From NCBI GenBank assembly GCA_029378245.1, contig JARKIF010000001.1, positions 620,001 to 684,000 on the forward strand: DNA of 64,000 nt, given 5' to 3'. The translations under genes were made by a program, and so were the position numbers. The notes beneath the pieces were generated by a model. That model was not told the origin of the DNA. It ran no database searches and saw only the letters and a list, made by a program, of their open reading frames with translations. This document shows, piece by piece, positions 39,846-51,572 of the stretch (its first letter is position 1; every line of letters begins with the position of its first letter). This DNA is from Roridomyces roridus. Its lineage: Eukaryota > Basidiomycota > Agaricomycetes > Agaricales > Mycenaceae.

Positions 39846-42478
39846 TCACATTTCCTCCGAGTTCCTGACATCTTTCACTTCCCCGGTTTGGAGGTACCAC
39901 GGAATGCGATTCCCACGGTTCAATGGAGCTGACAAATGCTGCTGCGACAGCGTTGTGAGCTCAATGGTGGGATTTGCGTTTGAATTATCATATGCCAGAT
40001 TCTTGATATTGAGTAGGATGCGTCCCCCAAGCACGGCTGACACTCTGTGCGTTCAAATTCGTAAATAGGGTTCGGGTTCAAGGGGGGAAAGAGCTGACGC
40101 TGTGGCAGGACTGTGATGTGGTGCGACGGTGAGATTGTGAGAGGAGGAGAAAAGATTTCTGAACACCCACACAATGGGGATCTCAGCCAGAGTCGGTCGG
40201 GCACTGTGCCAAATGATGAGTTCCGCCGTCGAATACACTGCGCACATTTGATATGTAAGATTTGTCCGTAAAATCGAAGGCTTCAGCACTTACACATAAT
40301 CCACAAGAACAAAAAGACACCATCCCTCAGAAACAGGGTGATCATGGGCATCGGCGCCCTGCGACTTCTTAGCCGCAAGTGCTGTCCGCATTTGTACGCG
40401 GTCATGGAGAACATGAGTAGGGACATCAAGAACGGGGGCAGGGCGACGAATGTTAACAGACGAGGGACCTCTTCGCGATATGATTATTATTAGTATTCAG
40501 GAACTGTAGCTTCAAATGCGTACCGAGGGAGTAACATCCATTGAGAAATGGACTGTAGGTATTACGGTCAGTCGGAGTAAAGGTGGAAATTGTGAACTTG
40601 CCCAACGTCCGCAAAGTCTGTCCCGGGTGAGTCAGACTGAACTCATATGATCTTTGGGTCTGGATACCTTTTAGAGGAAGGATCGCAAGTAGACCGAATG
40701 TGATCCTGACGCCAACTTGGTCAGTTTTCCGACGCTTCAACTAAGTATGCGTAGACTGACATGCCAGCCATCTCGACTGCAAGACTGTGAGCAGACGAAA
40801 ACGTACACACGGAACATGATGACCAACCTATGAGCAAAGGAATCAAGATGCCCAACAACTTCCTTCCTTTGCCAAATAACAGCCAGACCCTGGAAGTCGC
40901 TATGGGCAAAATGTATTGAGCCCTAGAAGATTTGAATGCTTACCTGAGAACGAGAATACAGTCGACGCTGATTATTATCATTATGGACGTGGTCATTTCA
41001 GCCTGTAGTGTCCGTTCGTTAACTTCCTACGGTTCATTTCACGTTCGTGCGAATCGCCGTACCAGAAGGAATTGTCGGCATCTGATCTTACGATGTCAGG
41101 AGGTCTCATGATCAGAGGTGCAGACACTCACATCTACCTGGCTTTGAGGCCATTGCTCGCGCATGGCAGGTACGATTCCAGCTTTGAGTCTTCAATTGAG
41201 ATCAATCATTGTACTCAGCTCCCGGCCAGATTTACAGTACACTAGGCTACATATGTAAGTACGTTGTATACGTCCGCAGAGTGGCAACCAAACCACCCTT
41301 CTTTTTTGGATGCCAGTGGGCCATGGTCAACCCACAAGGATGCCGAGACAAGCCGAAGTGATACCGGCACCATGGACAAGCATAATCCAGTCTAAACCCA
41401 GGCAGATGACAGCGGCACAGTGACGGCAACCAACCATGGCACTGGGATCAGTCGGATCAGAAACAGGCCGGCAGTGCCGCAAGACACGACTGACTGCCGA
41501 GAACCGATCATGCCGATGTTCAGGCCGAGTCGATTGGCTCACGGTACTTCCCGACAATGCCGCAGACAGTAAGTAGCTGTCGGAGTCTCTCCCTAATCAA
41601 TTGAATTCAAAAGTGCCTGGGCGGCATCCGCAGATCCGAAAGCGGCTTGAGAGCCGGTTTATGACGGTTAGATCTGGAAATTCCGACAATCAGCCGGCGG
41701 CGAGGTCATGTGGGGTCGTATTCTGATGGCAAAGGGGGGATAAAAAGAACGATTCCTAAACAGGTTAGTAATCGTAACAACAACGAAGGGAAATAATCGG
41801 ATGAATATTCGGCAGGCAATAGAGAAACGGGCACCGACCTCGGACGCCCTCATCGGTCGGAACATGACTGGAAGGGACCATCATCTCGTGAGCCTCGATC
41901 CCGGCGAATAAATGTTTGAGCCCACAGCTGACATCCATCCTGGAAGCAAGGTCGTGAGCAAGGAAGGAAGTATTCCGAGCTTCCATGACGCACGCCAATG
42001 AAATGAGAGTGAAATAACGAGTCTGAGAAAGTGTTTCAAATATTCCGTCGCACCAGTCGCAGATGACCCACCCAGACCTGAGGCAAAATCAGCATTGAAG
42101 GAAAGAAGTAGAGTTTGCCTACGTAGAGAACACTCCAGAGGCTGAGACGGCTTTGCCAGACGTATCGGATCTACAGTCTTCCCAATCTGTATATTTTCGC
42201 AGAGCCAAACGACGGAAGCACGTACCTCCTCTTTGAAAGTGGAGATGTGCTCAATACTGCAATTCACCGTCAGCCCCAATGGACTCCACACAGATTTTCC
42301 GATGGCTGACATGAGGAAAGTAAGACCCGCAGCTTCAGAGCACTTGAGTACTCAAGGCGATACGTTAGACACATTAGGGAGGCTCACCGGACAAGTAATT
42401 TGTCGTCTGCGAGTCCGTGACTAGTTGGAGGAGCGCAGCTTCTTGGGCGGCGGCGGCGGCGGGAGAGATAGTGGCCAT
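39846..42478 (-). CDS. DUF6533 seven-helix membrane protein, array copy 3
   Basis: Start ATG at 42478 (MATISP, alanine run, QLVTDSQTTNYL), stop at 39846. The small exons are kept: the 22-nt exon gives AAGLTFLI, then IEHISTFKEE. The later conserved parts are MTTSIMIIISVDCILVLR, VWLLFGKGRKLLGILIPLLI, a helix exon VPRLLTFVALPPFLMSLLMF, APMPMITLFLRDGVFLF, IIWHSARPTLAEIPIVWV and the tail GGRILLNIKNLAYDNSN ending SEEM. The gene is about 650 nt longer than its sisters because of an insertion at about 41137-41765, after the ACTCACATCT block. This insertion has no visible inverted repeats and would have to be spliced out for a normal product. Confidence 0.7.
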
Positions 42479-43955
42479 GAGAAAGGCGGCGCGGACGCAA
42501 GAGAGGGACGAGTTGGCGTACTTACGGTGTCCTTGCGTTATAAGCCAAGCTCCTGCTTGACGCTGGCAATATAAACCCCAACATAGCCCAGGGATCAGGA
42601 TGGAGTGAACCCGAGGCAGAGGGATAACGGCAAAGGTGTTGATGGTTTGAGGAGTGCTCCACAAACCGAGTTTGTGGCTCAGCGACCTACCGATCATGGG
42701 CGTCCCCCGGTCACACCTTGCCCTGGGGAGCCAAGGGTATTGGTAAAGATTGAGTCGCAAAAGAAACTTTCGCACCTTGTATGCTGCGTCGTTGGGTGCG
42801 AAACCGAGCCGAGGCTGCGCCTGAAGCACCACCATACGCCGGGGCCGGTCGGCTTGGGCTCAAATTAAACTGTAGTACTGGTCAGTTGTTTCCGCCATAA
42901 GACTATGTAGCATCGGTCTCTTTACTTACAGGACCCAAACGGTCGCAAACCCTCACAGTGGGGTGCTTCTTGGATGCGGGATGGTGCACCTGACAGATCG
43001 AAGATGAAGAGGTCAAGATTCATTCAGAAATAGGCGCCGCGTTCCGAAGTTTGAAATTATGGGGTCGGACGGAAGTCAAGAACTTCTGTCCGTTACTTGA
43101 TTTAAACTCTGCGTGAATCCGAGTCACTTACAAGTGCTTGGGGCTCTCTCCCACTTCAGCCTCCTTCCCAACTTCTTCCCTTGAGAGCACCGGCGAAGAG
43201 TCGCAAGACAACCTGAAGCGATGCAAGATGCTGGGTGATAGATTGCGGGTTCATGCCGGGGAATGAGTGCGGTCGAAGTGCGGGTGGGTGGAGCATGAGA
43301 ATAGAAAGCCTGCGTGTCATTTGACCCAAGCAACTTCCCAGTCGTCCGCACTCAGTCCCCGACTCCCCGCAAAAGGCTGTGCCCGTATCGGCTAGACTCT
43401 AGTAGCAGGGACTCTGAACTCAGACGGACTCTGGTGTCGTGTGATATGGCCCAAGTGATTGTGGCTCGAACCAATAAGATACTTGGCAGTTCGGGAGGCT
43501 CGGACAGATGGTGGTGGTGGAGAGCAGAGTCAGCAGACTTATCAGATGCCATCAGACCATCCCGTCACTCTTAAGCTTACCATCCAATGACGTCGACCGT
43601 CGACGATTCTACCAGAGTGTCTTTCACGCCGTATGTACACGTCCTCCATCTCTAAGAAATCCACTGGAAAGCTCCCTTCTTCGTGAATCCAGCAGATGCG
43701 CGGTTCGTCTTTGTGCGTGGTTGTATTTTGAACAAGCAACGAAATTCGCTCTACTTACAAGACATTTGGCTCTGCCACGGCTTGAAATAAAAGGTGGGAG
43801 AGGGATCGAGGTGTAGTGGATGAATGCACTACAGTCAGCTGCAGCATCGATGCGGTCGTGTAAGTACCTCAACCTATGGCGCGATGCATCTTGTCCTCTA
43901 CCAGGCTCCAAGTACATATATTCGTATACATTGATTGTTTCTGCTGTAACTCGAC
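42479..43955. other. 5' flank of DUF6533 copy 3 and spacer
   Basis: Up to about 43320 it matches the flanks of the other array copies (TATAAGCC box-like sequence, CCCAGGGATCAGGATG, and a GTAAGTGACTC donor-like site on the minus strand). From 43320 to 43955 there are only short frames with no recognisable domain. Confidence 0.4.
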
Positions 43956-45936
43956 TCACATTTCCTCGTTCCCGATATCGTTGACCTCCCCAGTTTGAAG
44001 GTACCACGGTACCCGATTCCCACGTGCACGGGGGTTGGCTGGAAGTGACTGCGAAAGCGTGGTGAGCTCAATGGTAGGGGTCGTTTCGTTTGAAGTATGT
44101 GATGCTAGATTCTTGATGTTGAGTAGGATTCGTCCCCCAAGCACGGCTGGTATTCTGTGGAGGTACTCAAGCTCGTGAGTAGGGTTCAAGTTCAATGCGG
44201 GGAAACAGCTGACGCTGTAGCAGGACTATGGATCAGGTGAGATTTAGATAGTGAGCCCGCTTGCGGGCACGCACATGATGGGGATCTCAGTCAGAGACGA
44301 GCGGGCCTTCCCCCAAATGGTGATTTCCGCCGTCACAAGCACTGCGCGCAAGGATCATCCGCGTTGTGGCATCTCAGCAGACAGGCTTGAGTGACAACTT
44401 ACACATCATCGCCAAGAAGAAAAAGACACCATCCCTCAAGAAAAGTGTGATCACCGGCATCGACGCCGTGTTGCTTTTCAGCTGCATGTGTTGCCCGCAT
44501 TTGTATGCAGTCATTGAGAACATGAGTATGGACATCAAGAAAGGAGAGAGGGCGTAGAATGTGAAAAGACGAGGGACCTCTTCGCGATGCATTAGTGTTT
44601 ACGACTGTAGCCTCAACTCACGAGCACATACCAAGGGAGTAGCATCCGTTGAGAAATGGCCTGTTGGTATTGCAGTCTGTCGGAGTAACGGTTGAAATTC
44701 TCAACTTACCCAACATCTGTGAATTCTGTCTTGTTTGTGAGCGAGATTGTACTACGATATCTGGGCCTGTGTACCTTTCAAAGGAAGGATCGTAAGGAGA
44801 CCAAAGGTGATCCTGACGCCAATCGGTGAGCTTTTACGGAAGATTCAAGCACGGGAAGACCAACATAGCGGCCGCCTCGACTACAAGTCACGACTGTGAG
44901 TGAGTAACAATACGTGGAAAACGACCCGCCTATGAGCCCGGCAATCAACATGAACAGCAACTTCTTTCCTTTACCAAATAACAACCAAACCCTGGCAGGC
45001 GCTTCAGACAAAATCAAGACCAACGGGAGATCTGAGTATTTACCTGAGGACGAGGATGCAATCGACGCTGAGGATTATCGCCGTAGACGTGGCCGTTTGA
45101 GCCTGCAATACCGATTTGTCATACGGCTCGTTTCAGCTCGTGCAAATTGCTGTACCAGGAGACATTGTTGGCACCTGGTAGTAAAACCTTGTCAGCAATT
45201 CGAAGAAACCCAGTCAGCCACTGGATATAGATGCTCACATCTGAGACGACCAAGGGAATGAATGCGATGAATATTTTGCAGGCCAGGGATAAAAAGCCAC
45301 CAACTTTGGAGGTCTTCATCGGTCGGAACATGACTGAAAAGGGACCGTCATCATCTCGCGAGTTTTTAGATCCCGGTAAATGAACCTACAACTGACATCC
45401 ATCCTGGAAGATAGGAAGTTAATGAGTAATACAATTCGAATTTCCGCGACGCACACCGATGAAATGAGTGTAAGATAGCGAATCTGCGTCAAAGAGTCAT
45501 CCTTCCATTGCAATTTTTGCCGGCCCCAGACGACTCACCCAGACCTAAAACAAAATCAGCCTCGAAGGAGAAGTGTAGAGTTGGCGTACATAGAGGACAC
45601 TCCAGAGGCTGAGTCGACTTTTCCAGACGTATTCGACCTGCCTCTCATGGTCAATCTCGTTTCAAAGAGCCAGGGGGGCAAGAACCTCCTCTTTGAACGT
45701 GGAAATGTGCTCAATACTGTGGTTTGAGGTCAGCCACGGGTTATTGCTGCACTCAATGCAGTGTGACCGCTGACATGAGCAAAGTAAGAGCCGCCGCTTG
45801 AGAGCACCTGAGTGTTGGTGCATCAGACGAGTTAGAGAGGCTCACCAGCCAAGTAGTTCGTCGTCTGCGAGTCCGCGATCAGTTGTAGGAGCGCAGGTTC
45901 TTGGGCCGCAGCCACGACGGGTGCGATGGTGGCCAT
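43956..45936 (-). CDS. DUF6533 seven-helix membrane protein, array copy 4
   Basis: Start ATG at 45936 (MATIAPVVAAAQEPALLQLI), stop at 43956. Exon 1 ends NYLA in phase 1. A 22-nt exon gives AALTLLI and a 31-nt exon follows. A 6-nt exon GTCTGG between GTGAGT and TTTAG-type sites would supply V-W before TRY, restoring the usual spacing between VLY and RY. Later exons encode TATSTAIILSVDCILVLR, VWLLFGKGKKLLFMLIAGLI, RLFTFYALSPFLMSILMF, and TLFLRDGVFFFLA. The tail is GGRILLNIKNLASHTSNE, then QTGEVNDIG and NEEM. All recognised exons are open, so this is one of the best candidates for a working copy. The function of DUF6533 proteins is unknown. Confidence 0.75.
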
Positions 45937-47036
45937 GAGAAAGGTTTCTGGTAGAGGAGCAAGTTTGAATCAGAATGTTCAGTGGACGTGACACTGACAC
46001 GATGTGCTACAAGCTGAAGCTGAGGCAGAGTGTGGCGGATTTTTTGTGTACGGCCTCGTTTTGGTGTCGTTGCCTTATAAACCGGAGATATTGCTTGACG
46101 CTGGGAAGGGACCAAAAGGATTCCGTCTCACACAACCCAGGATCAGGATGAAGTGAACCCGAGGCGCGCGGAAACAGTCTTCCCGAACTCTTGCCGCACG
46201 GGAGGGTCTACACTGCATCCGCAAGCGCCCATCGTGCACTTGGCAGATTGACGATGCCAACCAGGAGGTGAAGATTGATTTGGAGATAGGTGCAGCATTC
46301 AAAAGGCATCGCGGAGTGTCTGCTACTGGTAGTGGGAGTCTCGGAGCTCTCCAACTTGAATAACCCGTTATTCCAAAGCAATTCCAAAGTCCAGGAGAGA
46401 CCGACTTACACGACTTGGAAGACAAGCGAAAAAGTCGCAGCTACTTACTCACAGGCAATGCAAGGAAGATGTGAGGCACGACAGGAAGGTGAAGTCGTCG
46501 GAACAAACGGTGGCGTGATCTTGGCGTGATCCCCTCTGGCCCAGGATCAAAATCGATGTGCTCGAATCAACGCTGTCGTTCGTGATTCGACGTTTCGCGT
46601 TTTGGGAAGGTATAGGAGAAGGGGAAGTGGGTCAACCTCGGTTGGTGTATGTGGTGGACCAGAAGCAACGGATCAATGGCATTAAGCCGATTCCATCAAC
46701 GAATTGCAAGGGGATGGATCAGATGCCATCAGGCCAGACGGTCTCTTGAATCTTCCCCGGTCACTGACTCTATGTCTCCTCAATGGAACGCTGTACAAGG
46801 CTCAGCAAGCGAATGAATGCATTGGACAACAACGACGCCGTCACGCCCTATGATTTGATGAATGTCTACTCTGGACTTCCACCTCAGGCTGATCACAGGC
46901 GGTGCCGCCAGTCGTGCTATTAAAACCCCAGCGCGAATGCGTCCCGCCTTCATCCACTCCAGCTGTGCTTCGCGGCTCTGGTAGGCAACGATATACAAGT
47001 ACCACCAAACCGTACTCACCAAATCAGACACCAGCA
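45937..47036. other. 5' flank of DUF6533 copy 4 and upstream region of the DUF2828 gene
   Basis: 45937-46520 is the duplicated array flank (CAGGATCAGGATGAAGTGAA at about 46140). The remainder up to 47036 is the divergent upstream region of the DUF2828 gene; no gene is recognised. Confidence 0.4.
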
Positions 47037-49141
47037 ATGTGGAGCAAAACCCGTCAATGCCCAAACCTGCCAACGATTCCCGAGCTCTTCGACCCCAACT
47101 TCCTTGACGTCCTCATCCCGCCGCCGACAGCAGGCACCAGGGACGTCACCATGGAGACGACTCCAACGAACCCAATGATGGATGCCCTCATGCAGACCGC
47201 CCACCGCACATACACCACCAACGGCGCCCAAGCCTATAGCTCCACGCTCTCGCCCACGCTCGACGCCTTCCAGCAGCTCACCGGATACGCATACAGCTCG
47301 CAAATCAACACGCTCCTCTCCCACGCGTGGGCAGAGGACCCCGAGCTAACGCTTCGCATCGTCTGGAACCTCCGGAGCATCCACGACGGCAAATCCGAGC
47401 GTGACGCGTTCTACCGCGCATTTGGGTGGTTGTGGGATAACCACCCCCGCACGGCTATCGTGAATCTGCATCTGCTCGTCGAGCCCGTATGTCTGAGGGC
47501 GACCAGGAGGGAACCCAATAAGGAGGCAGTGGCGCATGGGTATTGGAAGGATCTGCTGAATATACTGGCGCTGGCTACCGTGGATGAGCTGAGCAGTATG
47601 GAGCGCCCCGCGGCGTTCCTCCACATCCGCTCCGCTCCAGCTGAGGTTAGGGCCAGGAAGGAGACGATGGAGCCAGCGGATGTCGCAGCAGCAAACCACA
47701 GGCAAATCAAGCGCAAGCTCGCCGACCCCAAATACCGCGCACTCTACATCGCTATCGCACGTCTCTTCTCTGCGCGCCTCCTCGCCGACCTTCAGATCTT
47801 GCGGGAGAGCGAAAAGGCAGCGGACGAGAAATCACGGAGGGCGATACTCCACGGAATCTCGCTGGCATCCAAATGGGCCCCTAGTCTCGCCGCGTCCCAT
47901 GACCGCCAGACGAACATCGCGACAGCCATCGCCCACTTGCTGTACCACGACCGCGGGGAGCTGATTTTTCCATCAGCACTCGCCACAGTGCCGTCCTTGG
48001 ATTCCATCGAGGCAACGGTGCTCCTGCGGTCGTACTACCGGCGGTGGGTGCTCGTCCCGTTGCGCACCGCCAGTGTCGTCATCGAGCGTTATATGACGGC
48101 AAACCGGTGGAAAGAGATCCCGTACTCTCGGGTCAGCGCGGTCTGCATGAAGACCAACAAGGAGCGTTTCTTCAAGCACGACCCCGTGGGCTTCCAGAGC
48201 TACCTCATCTCGGTGGAGAAGGGCCGGCGGACCATCAGCGGCGCGACATTGCTACCGCACCAGCTCGTTGGGGAGATCTGCGATATCTCCAGAGAAGCGC
48301 GGTACAGTGACCGGGAACAGTACCCCGAGTTGGCAAGGCACAAATCGGAGCTTGCGGCAATCCAGGTGCGAGTACTTGAGGCGCAGTGGAAGCGGCTGGT
48401 GGGCAACTTGCGCGAGGCGGGGGCCATCGAGAACTCCATCGCCATCTGCGACGTCTCGGGTTCCATGGGATCGCTCTGCGACTACGACTCCCGGCACATC
48501 CAGCCCATTTCCCTGCGGTCGCACTCTCCCTGGTCCTAGCACAGCTGGCCAAACCCCCATTCAACAGCGGCTTCATCACGTTCTCCGAACACCCTGAGTT
48601 TGTGCGATTGGATCCCGCCTTGTCGCTGCAGGCAACGATCGATCGCATGGGCAACTCGGCGTGGGGAGGCACAACGAACCTGAATGCCGTCTTCATGCGC
48701 CTCATTCTCCCGCTCGCCATCGAGAACCGCATCAAGCCAGAGGACATGATCAAGCGCCTCTTTGTCTTTTCCGACATGCAGTTCGACCAGGCCACTAGCG
48801 GGACATTGCAGTGGGAGACCAACTACAATTATATTGAGCGCGCGTATCGTGCGGAGGGGTATGAGGTGCCGCAGATTGTGTTTTGGGATTTGGGGGGATA
48901 CGGGACGACAGAGGTGTTGGCGGAGCGTTCGGGAGTGGCTTTGATGAGTGGGTTCTCGCCCTCGATGCTCAAGGTGTTTATGGGCGAGCAGCCTGACCCC
49001 GAGACGGAAATGGAGGACGCGGAGTGGGTCGATGTCGCAGAGGTGGAGCCAGTGCAGCAGCAGGATGTCTTTAATCCTGTGAGCGTCATGAAAAAGGCAC
49101 TGTCGAGGGAGTGCTATGCGGGCTTGGTCGTAGTCGATTGA
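47037..49141 (+). CDS. DUF2828 protein with vWA-type metal site, one-base frameshift
   Basis: A single exon from the ATG at 47037. The N-terminal two thirds is the TROVE-like helical DUF2828 region: NPMMDALMQTAHRTYTTNGA, LTLRIVWNLRSIHDGKSERD, then FYRAFGWLWDNHP. The C-terminal third is a von Willebrand factor A-type domain, with the MIDAS motif DVSGSMG at about residue 472, GNSAWGGTTNLNAVF, and FVFSDMQFD. After HIQP the frame breaks. The sequence CCCATTTCCCTGCGG needs one more T to read I-F-P-A-V-A-L-S-L (48507-48510). Downstream the second frame is open to the stop at 49141. With that base the product would be 701 residues, normal for the family. The biochemical role of DUF2828 is not known; the Ro60 relation of TROVE domains hints at RNA binding, which is inference only. 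Confidence 0.85.
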
Positions 49142-49269
49142 GTTTATGTATACCCTGTAGCGATTTATTTAATCGATGTGATACCCAAAAGCGCTTGGAA
49201 GAGGGCATACTGGAGGACGAGACGTGAAGCAATGGCAAGTCAGTGGCATGATTTTTCGAGCCAGCCCAT

Positions 49270-49560
49270 CTTCCTCCGGTCAAGGGTAAGCGTTCTCTTC
49301 ATCCACAAGAGATTCAAGTCAACGCACCATCTTCAAGTCAACGGACCTCGTCGCACCGTTATCCTTCTCAATTATGGATGAAGGAGCGAGCTGAGGGGAG
49401 GGGAAGCAACGACAAGCTTCATCTCCAGTGGTATCTGCAGGCGTGACGATTCAGCGTTCTCTCCGTTGACAGATGCAAGTCAACGCACCGCCCGCCTTTT
49501 CTCGTCGCCGTGCATGTTATTGCGTGCCTTGCCCCAGACTGAAGTCCATTGAGGCCGGAG
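49270..49560 (-). pseudogene. Relic of the kinase-like gene (exon 1 and intron 1)
   Basis: On the minus strand this matches exon 1 to exon 2 of the genes at 7563 and 33343 at DNA level: CTTCAGTCTGGGGCAAGGCA, then the shared GGTGCGTTGACTTGCATCT intron start, and TGCAGATACC at exon 2. A second partial copy of the intron start lies at about 49310-49340. The reading frame is lost and nothing beyond exon 2 remains. Confidence 0.6.
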
Positions 49561-49852
49561 GGAGAGGCCCGGGGGAAGCAACTGACAGGCTTGTCCCGGC
49601 CTCAAAACGGCTGCATTCACAAATGAGAACGCCTCGACAACGTCACCGGCCTCCGACTTGTCCTGCTCGTTGGTCGCGCGGTGCTGAGTGCTCTGGGTGT
49701 GTTTGGACGGACCGGGTTCTTCATGCGTGATGGAAGAAGACATTGAAGCGATCTGGTCCGGACCACCGGGTTCCTTCCCTCCGACTCTCGAACGAGAAGG
49801 CCCCAAACTGTCCAAAGCTCATCTTAACGTGAGTTTCCCGCCTACGAAACAT

Positions 49853-49892
49853 CGCCAGCCAAATGACTTTCGCGATAGTTTGACGCGTCTCC
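49853..49892 (+). promoter_or_regulatory. Conserved block upstream of F-box genes (copy 5)
   Basis: Reads CGCCAGCCAAATGACTTTCG and then CGATAGTTTGACGCGTC, 5 nt before the ATG at 49893. It is closest to the consensus although the gene behind it is dead. Confidence 0.45.
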
Positions 49893-51199
49893 ATGTCCGT
49901 CCAAGAACTCGAGTCGAGCCTCGCACAGATCTCTCTCGATATCGAACAGCAGAAGGAGGTTTTGAGAGGCCTGGAGCGCAATAAAAGTCTCATCCAGCGG
50001 CAGCTCAACTCCCTACGCGATCCAGTCGCGCGACTGCCACTGGAACTTGCATCCTAAATCTTCCTGCAATGTCTTCCTCCCTACCCCGGCCCTCAAGACG
50101 GGGTGCACTCCGCTCCCTTGGTTCTACTCCATATCTGCACCGCATGGACGCGCATCGCGTTAGCTACGCCGGCTCTGTGGGCTAGGATCTATATGTCCTT
50201 CCCTCCGAGTCGAATGCAGGGCCTGGACTTGGAAGCCATCATGGACCAGTGGCTTAAACGAGCTCGCGGCCATCTCTTGGATATATCCTTCGACGGCAGC
50301 AGGGACCGAAACCTGGGTGCCTGGATTTGGCGCTATTCAGGGTAGCTGAGACGGCTCAGCATTAACATTAACGACGGAGCCTTCGAGGTGCTCAGAGATG
50401 CAGAGCCCCAGAAGCCTAAGCCCCTGCCGTTTCTCGAGGAGCTCATGATTTATGCTTTGGCACCAACGGAATGCTCCTGGCTTCGTATTCTGCGACTTTT
50501 GCGCCTCTCCTCGAACCTGGTCAGGCTGGATCTCGACGAGTTGTCGTTCATCGACGTAGACCGAAGCATTATCCCTGAGAAGCTGGTTCTCCCCAAGCTC
50601 CGACACTTATAGTAAGAAGTCCGGAAAGCCGGGGCAACATACTCGGACTCATCTCTACTCCCGCGCTGGAGACCTTGATGTGTTCCGCGACATTCCCAGA
50701 TAACAACCTCATCGCCTTCCTGCGGCGGTCTTCACCTCCGCTTCGTCGACTTGACATCGCCTGCAACTCCATCGATGAGCCCCACTCGACGATCGCCAGG
50801 TTGGAAACCTGCATCACACTCGTGCCCACCGTCACACATTTAGATCTGCTAGGATTAACGTTCCAAGCCGCCGAGCATTTCTTTACCCTCTCATCACAGC
50901 AGCCTCCGTCGGACCGCCTCCTCTCAGGCGTACAGGTTCTCAGCCTTCACGAGATGTCAAGTCCCTTTCCAACCGATTCGTCGTGGAATATGCTTGCTCG
51001 TGGGTTGTCCACCCGTCGTGGCACCCAATTGCGCAGCGTCTCTATTATCATGACCCCTATCCCACCTGCCACTTCCCTAGAACTTTCACCGAATATTCTG
51101 GATTTGTTTCGCGGACTGGTGGAGGGTGGAATGGAAATCTATATCGGAACTCGGAGTCGGAATCTTCTCTCCCCTTCGCAACTGTACACTGGTCTCTAG
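49893..51199 (+). pseudogene. F-box/LRR-type pseudogene with three stops and a frameshift
   Basis: Opens MSVQELESSLAQISLDIEQQ and reaches DPVARLPLELAS, where GAG/GAA is replaced by TAA at 50055. The same frame continues (ICTAWTRIALATPALW, KRARGHLLDISFDG) to a TAG at 50343, then again (LRRLSI, LLRLSSNLVRLDLDEL, EKLVLPKLRHL) to a TAG at 50610. The last part is in another frame (LIAFLRRSSPPLRRLDI to MEIYIGTRSRNLL) ending at 51199. Protein similarity to the intact copies is lower than among them, so it decayed longer ago. It stands head-to-head with a relic of the kinase-like gene. Confidence 0.85.
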
Positions 51200-51572
51200 T
51201 CCCAGACAGTTCACAGACCGAATCTATTTCATAGTTCTCTCTCTCTCTTCGTGCCATTTATGTTTATTCTTGCGAGCAAAAGATAAATAGATAGTACATA
51301 TCTTGCAGCGTGGATCCCACACACTCTGTCCTCAACCATGTTGGACACCGCCTGTACTCCCCGCGACGTGAGCCTCCTTGTGGGGCATTATGTAAATGAC
51401 GCGCGGAAAGCATTGTCTCTGCGCTCAAGTGGATTTTGAGGAAGTATGCAATGTTTTTACTCTGATCTTGTGACCCCGTTTTGAGCAACTTGGGGGGTGG
51501 GAGAGAGATCGAGATGTAAGGCTCAAGTACATATCTTCATTTACATACATGTTTCTTGTGTGATTCAACTAT
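51200..51572. other. Intergenic
   Basis: CT-microsatellite-like TCTCTCTCTCTC at about 51238, then sequence without recognisable features up to the tail of the next DUF6533 gene. Confidence 0.35.

Noticed and set aside
48440..48540. Intron to explain the DUF2828 frame change
   Set aside because: Any GT-AG pair there would remove the conserved DVSGSMG or the following helix; a single missing T is simpler.
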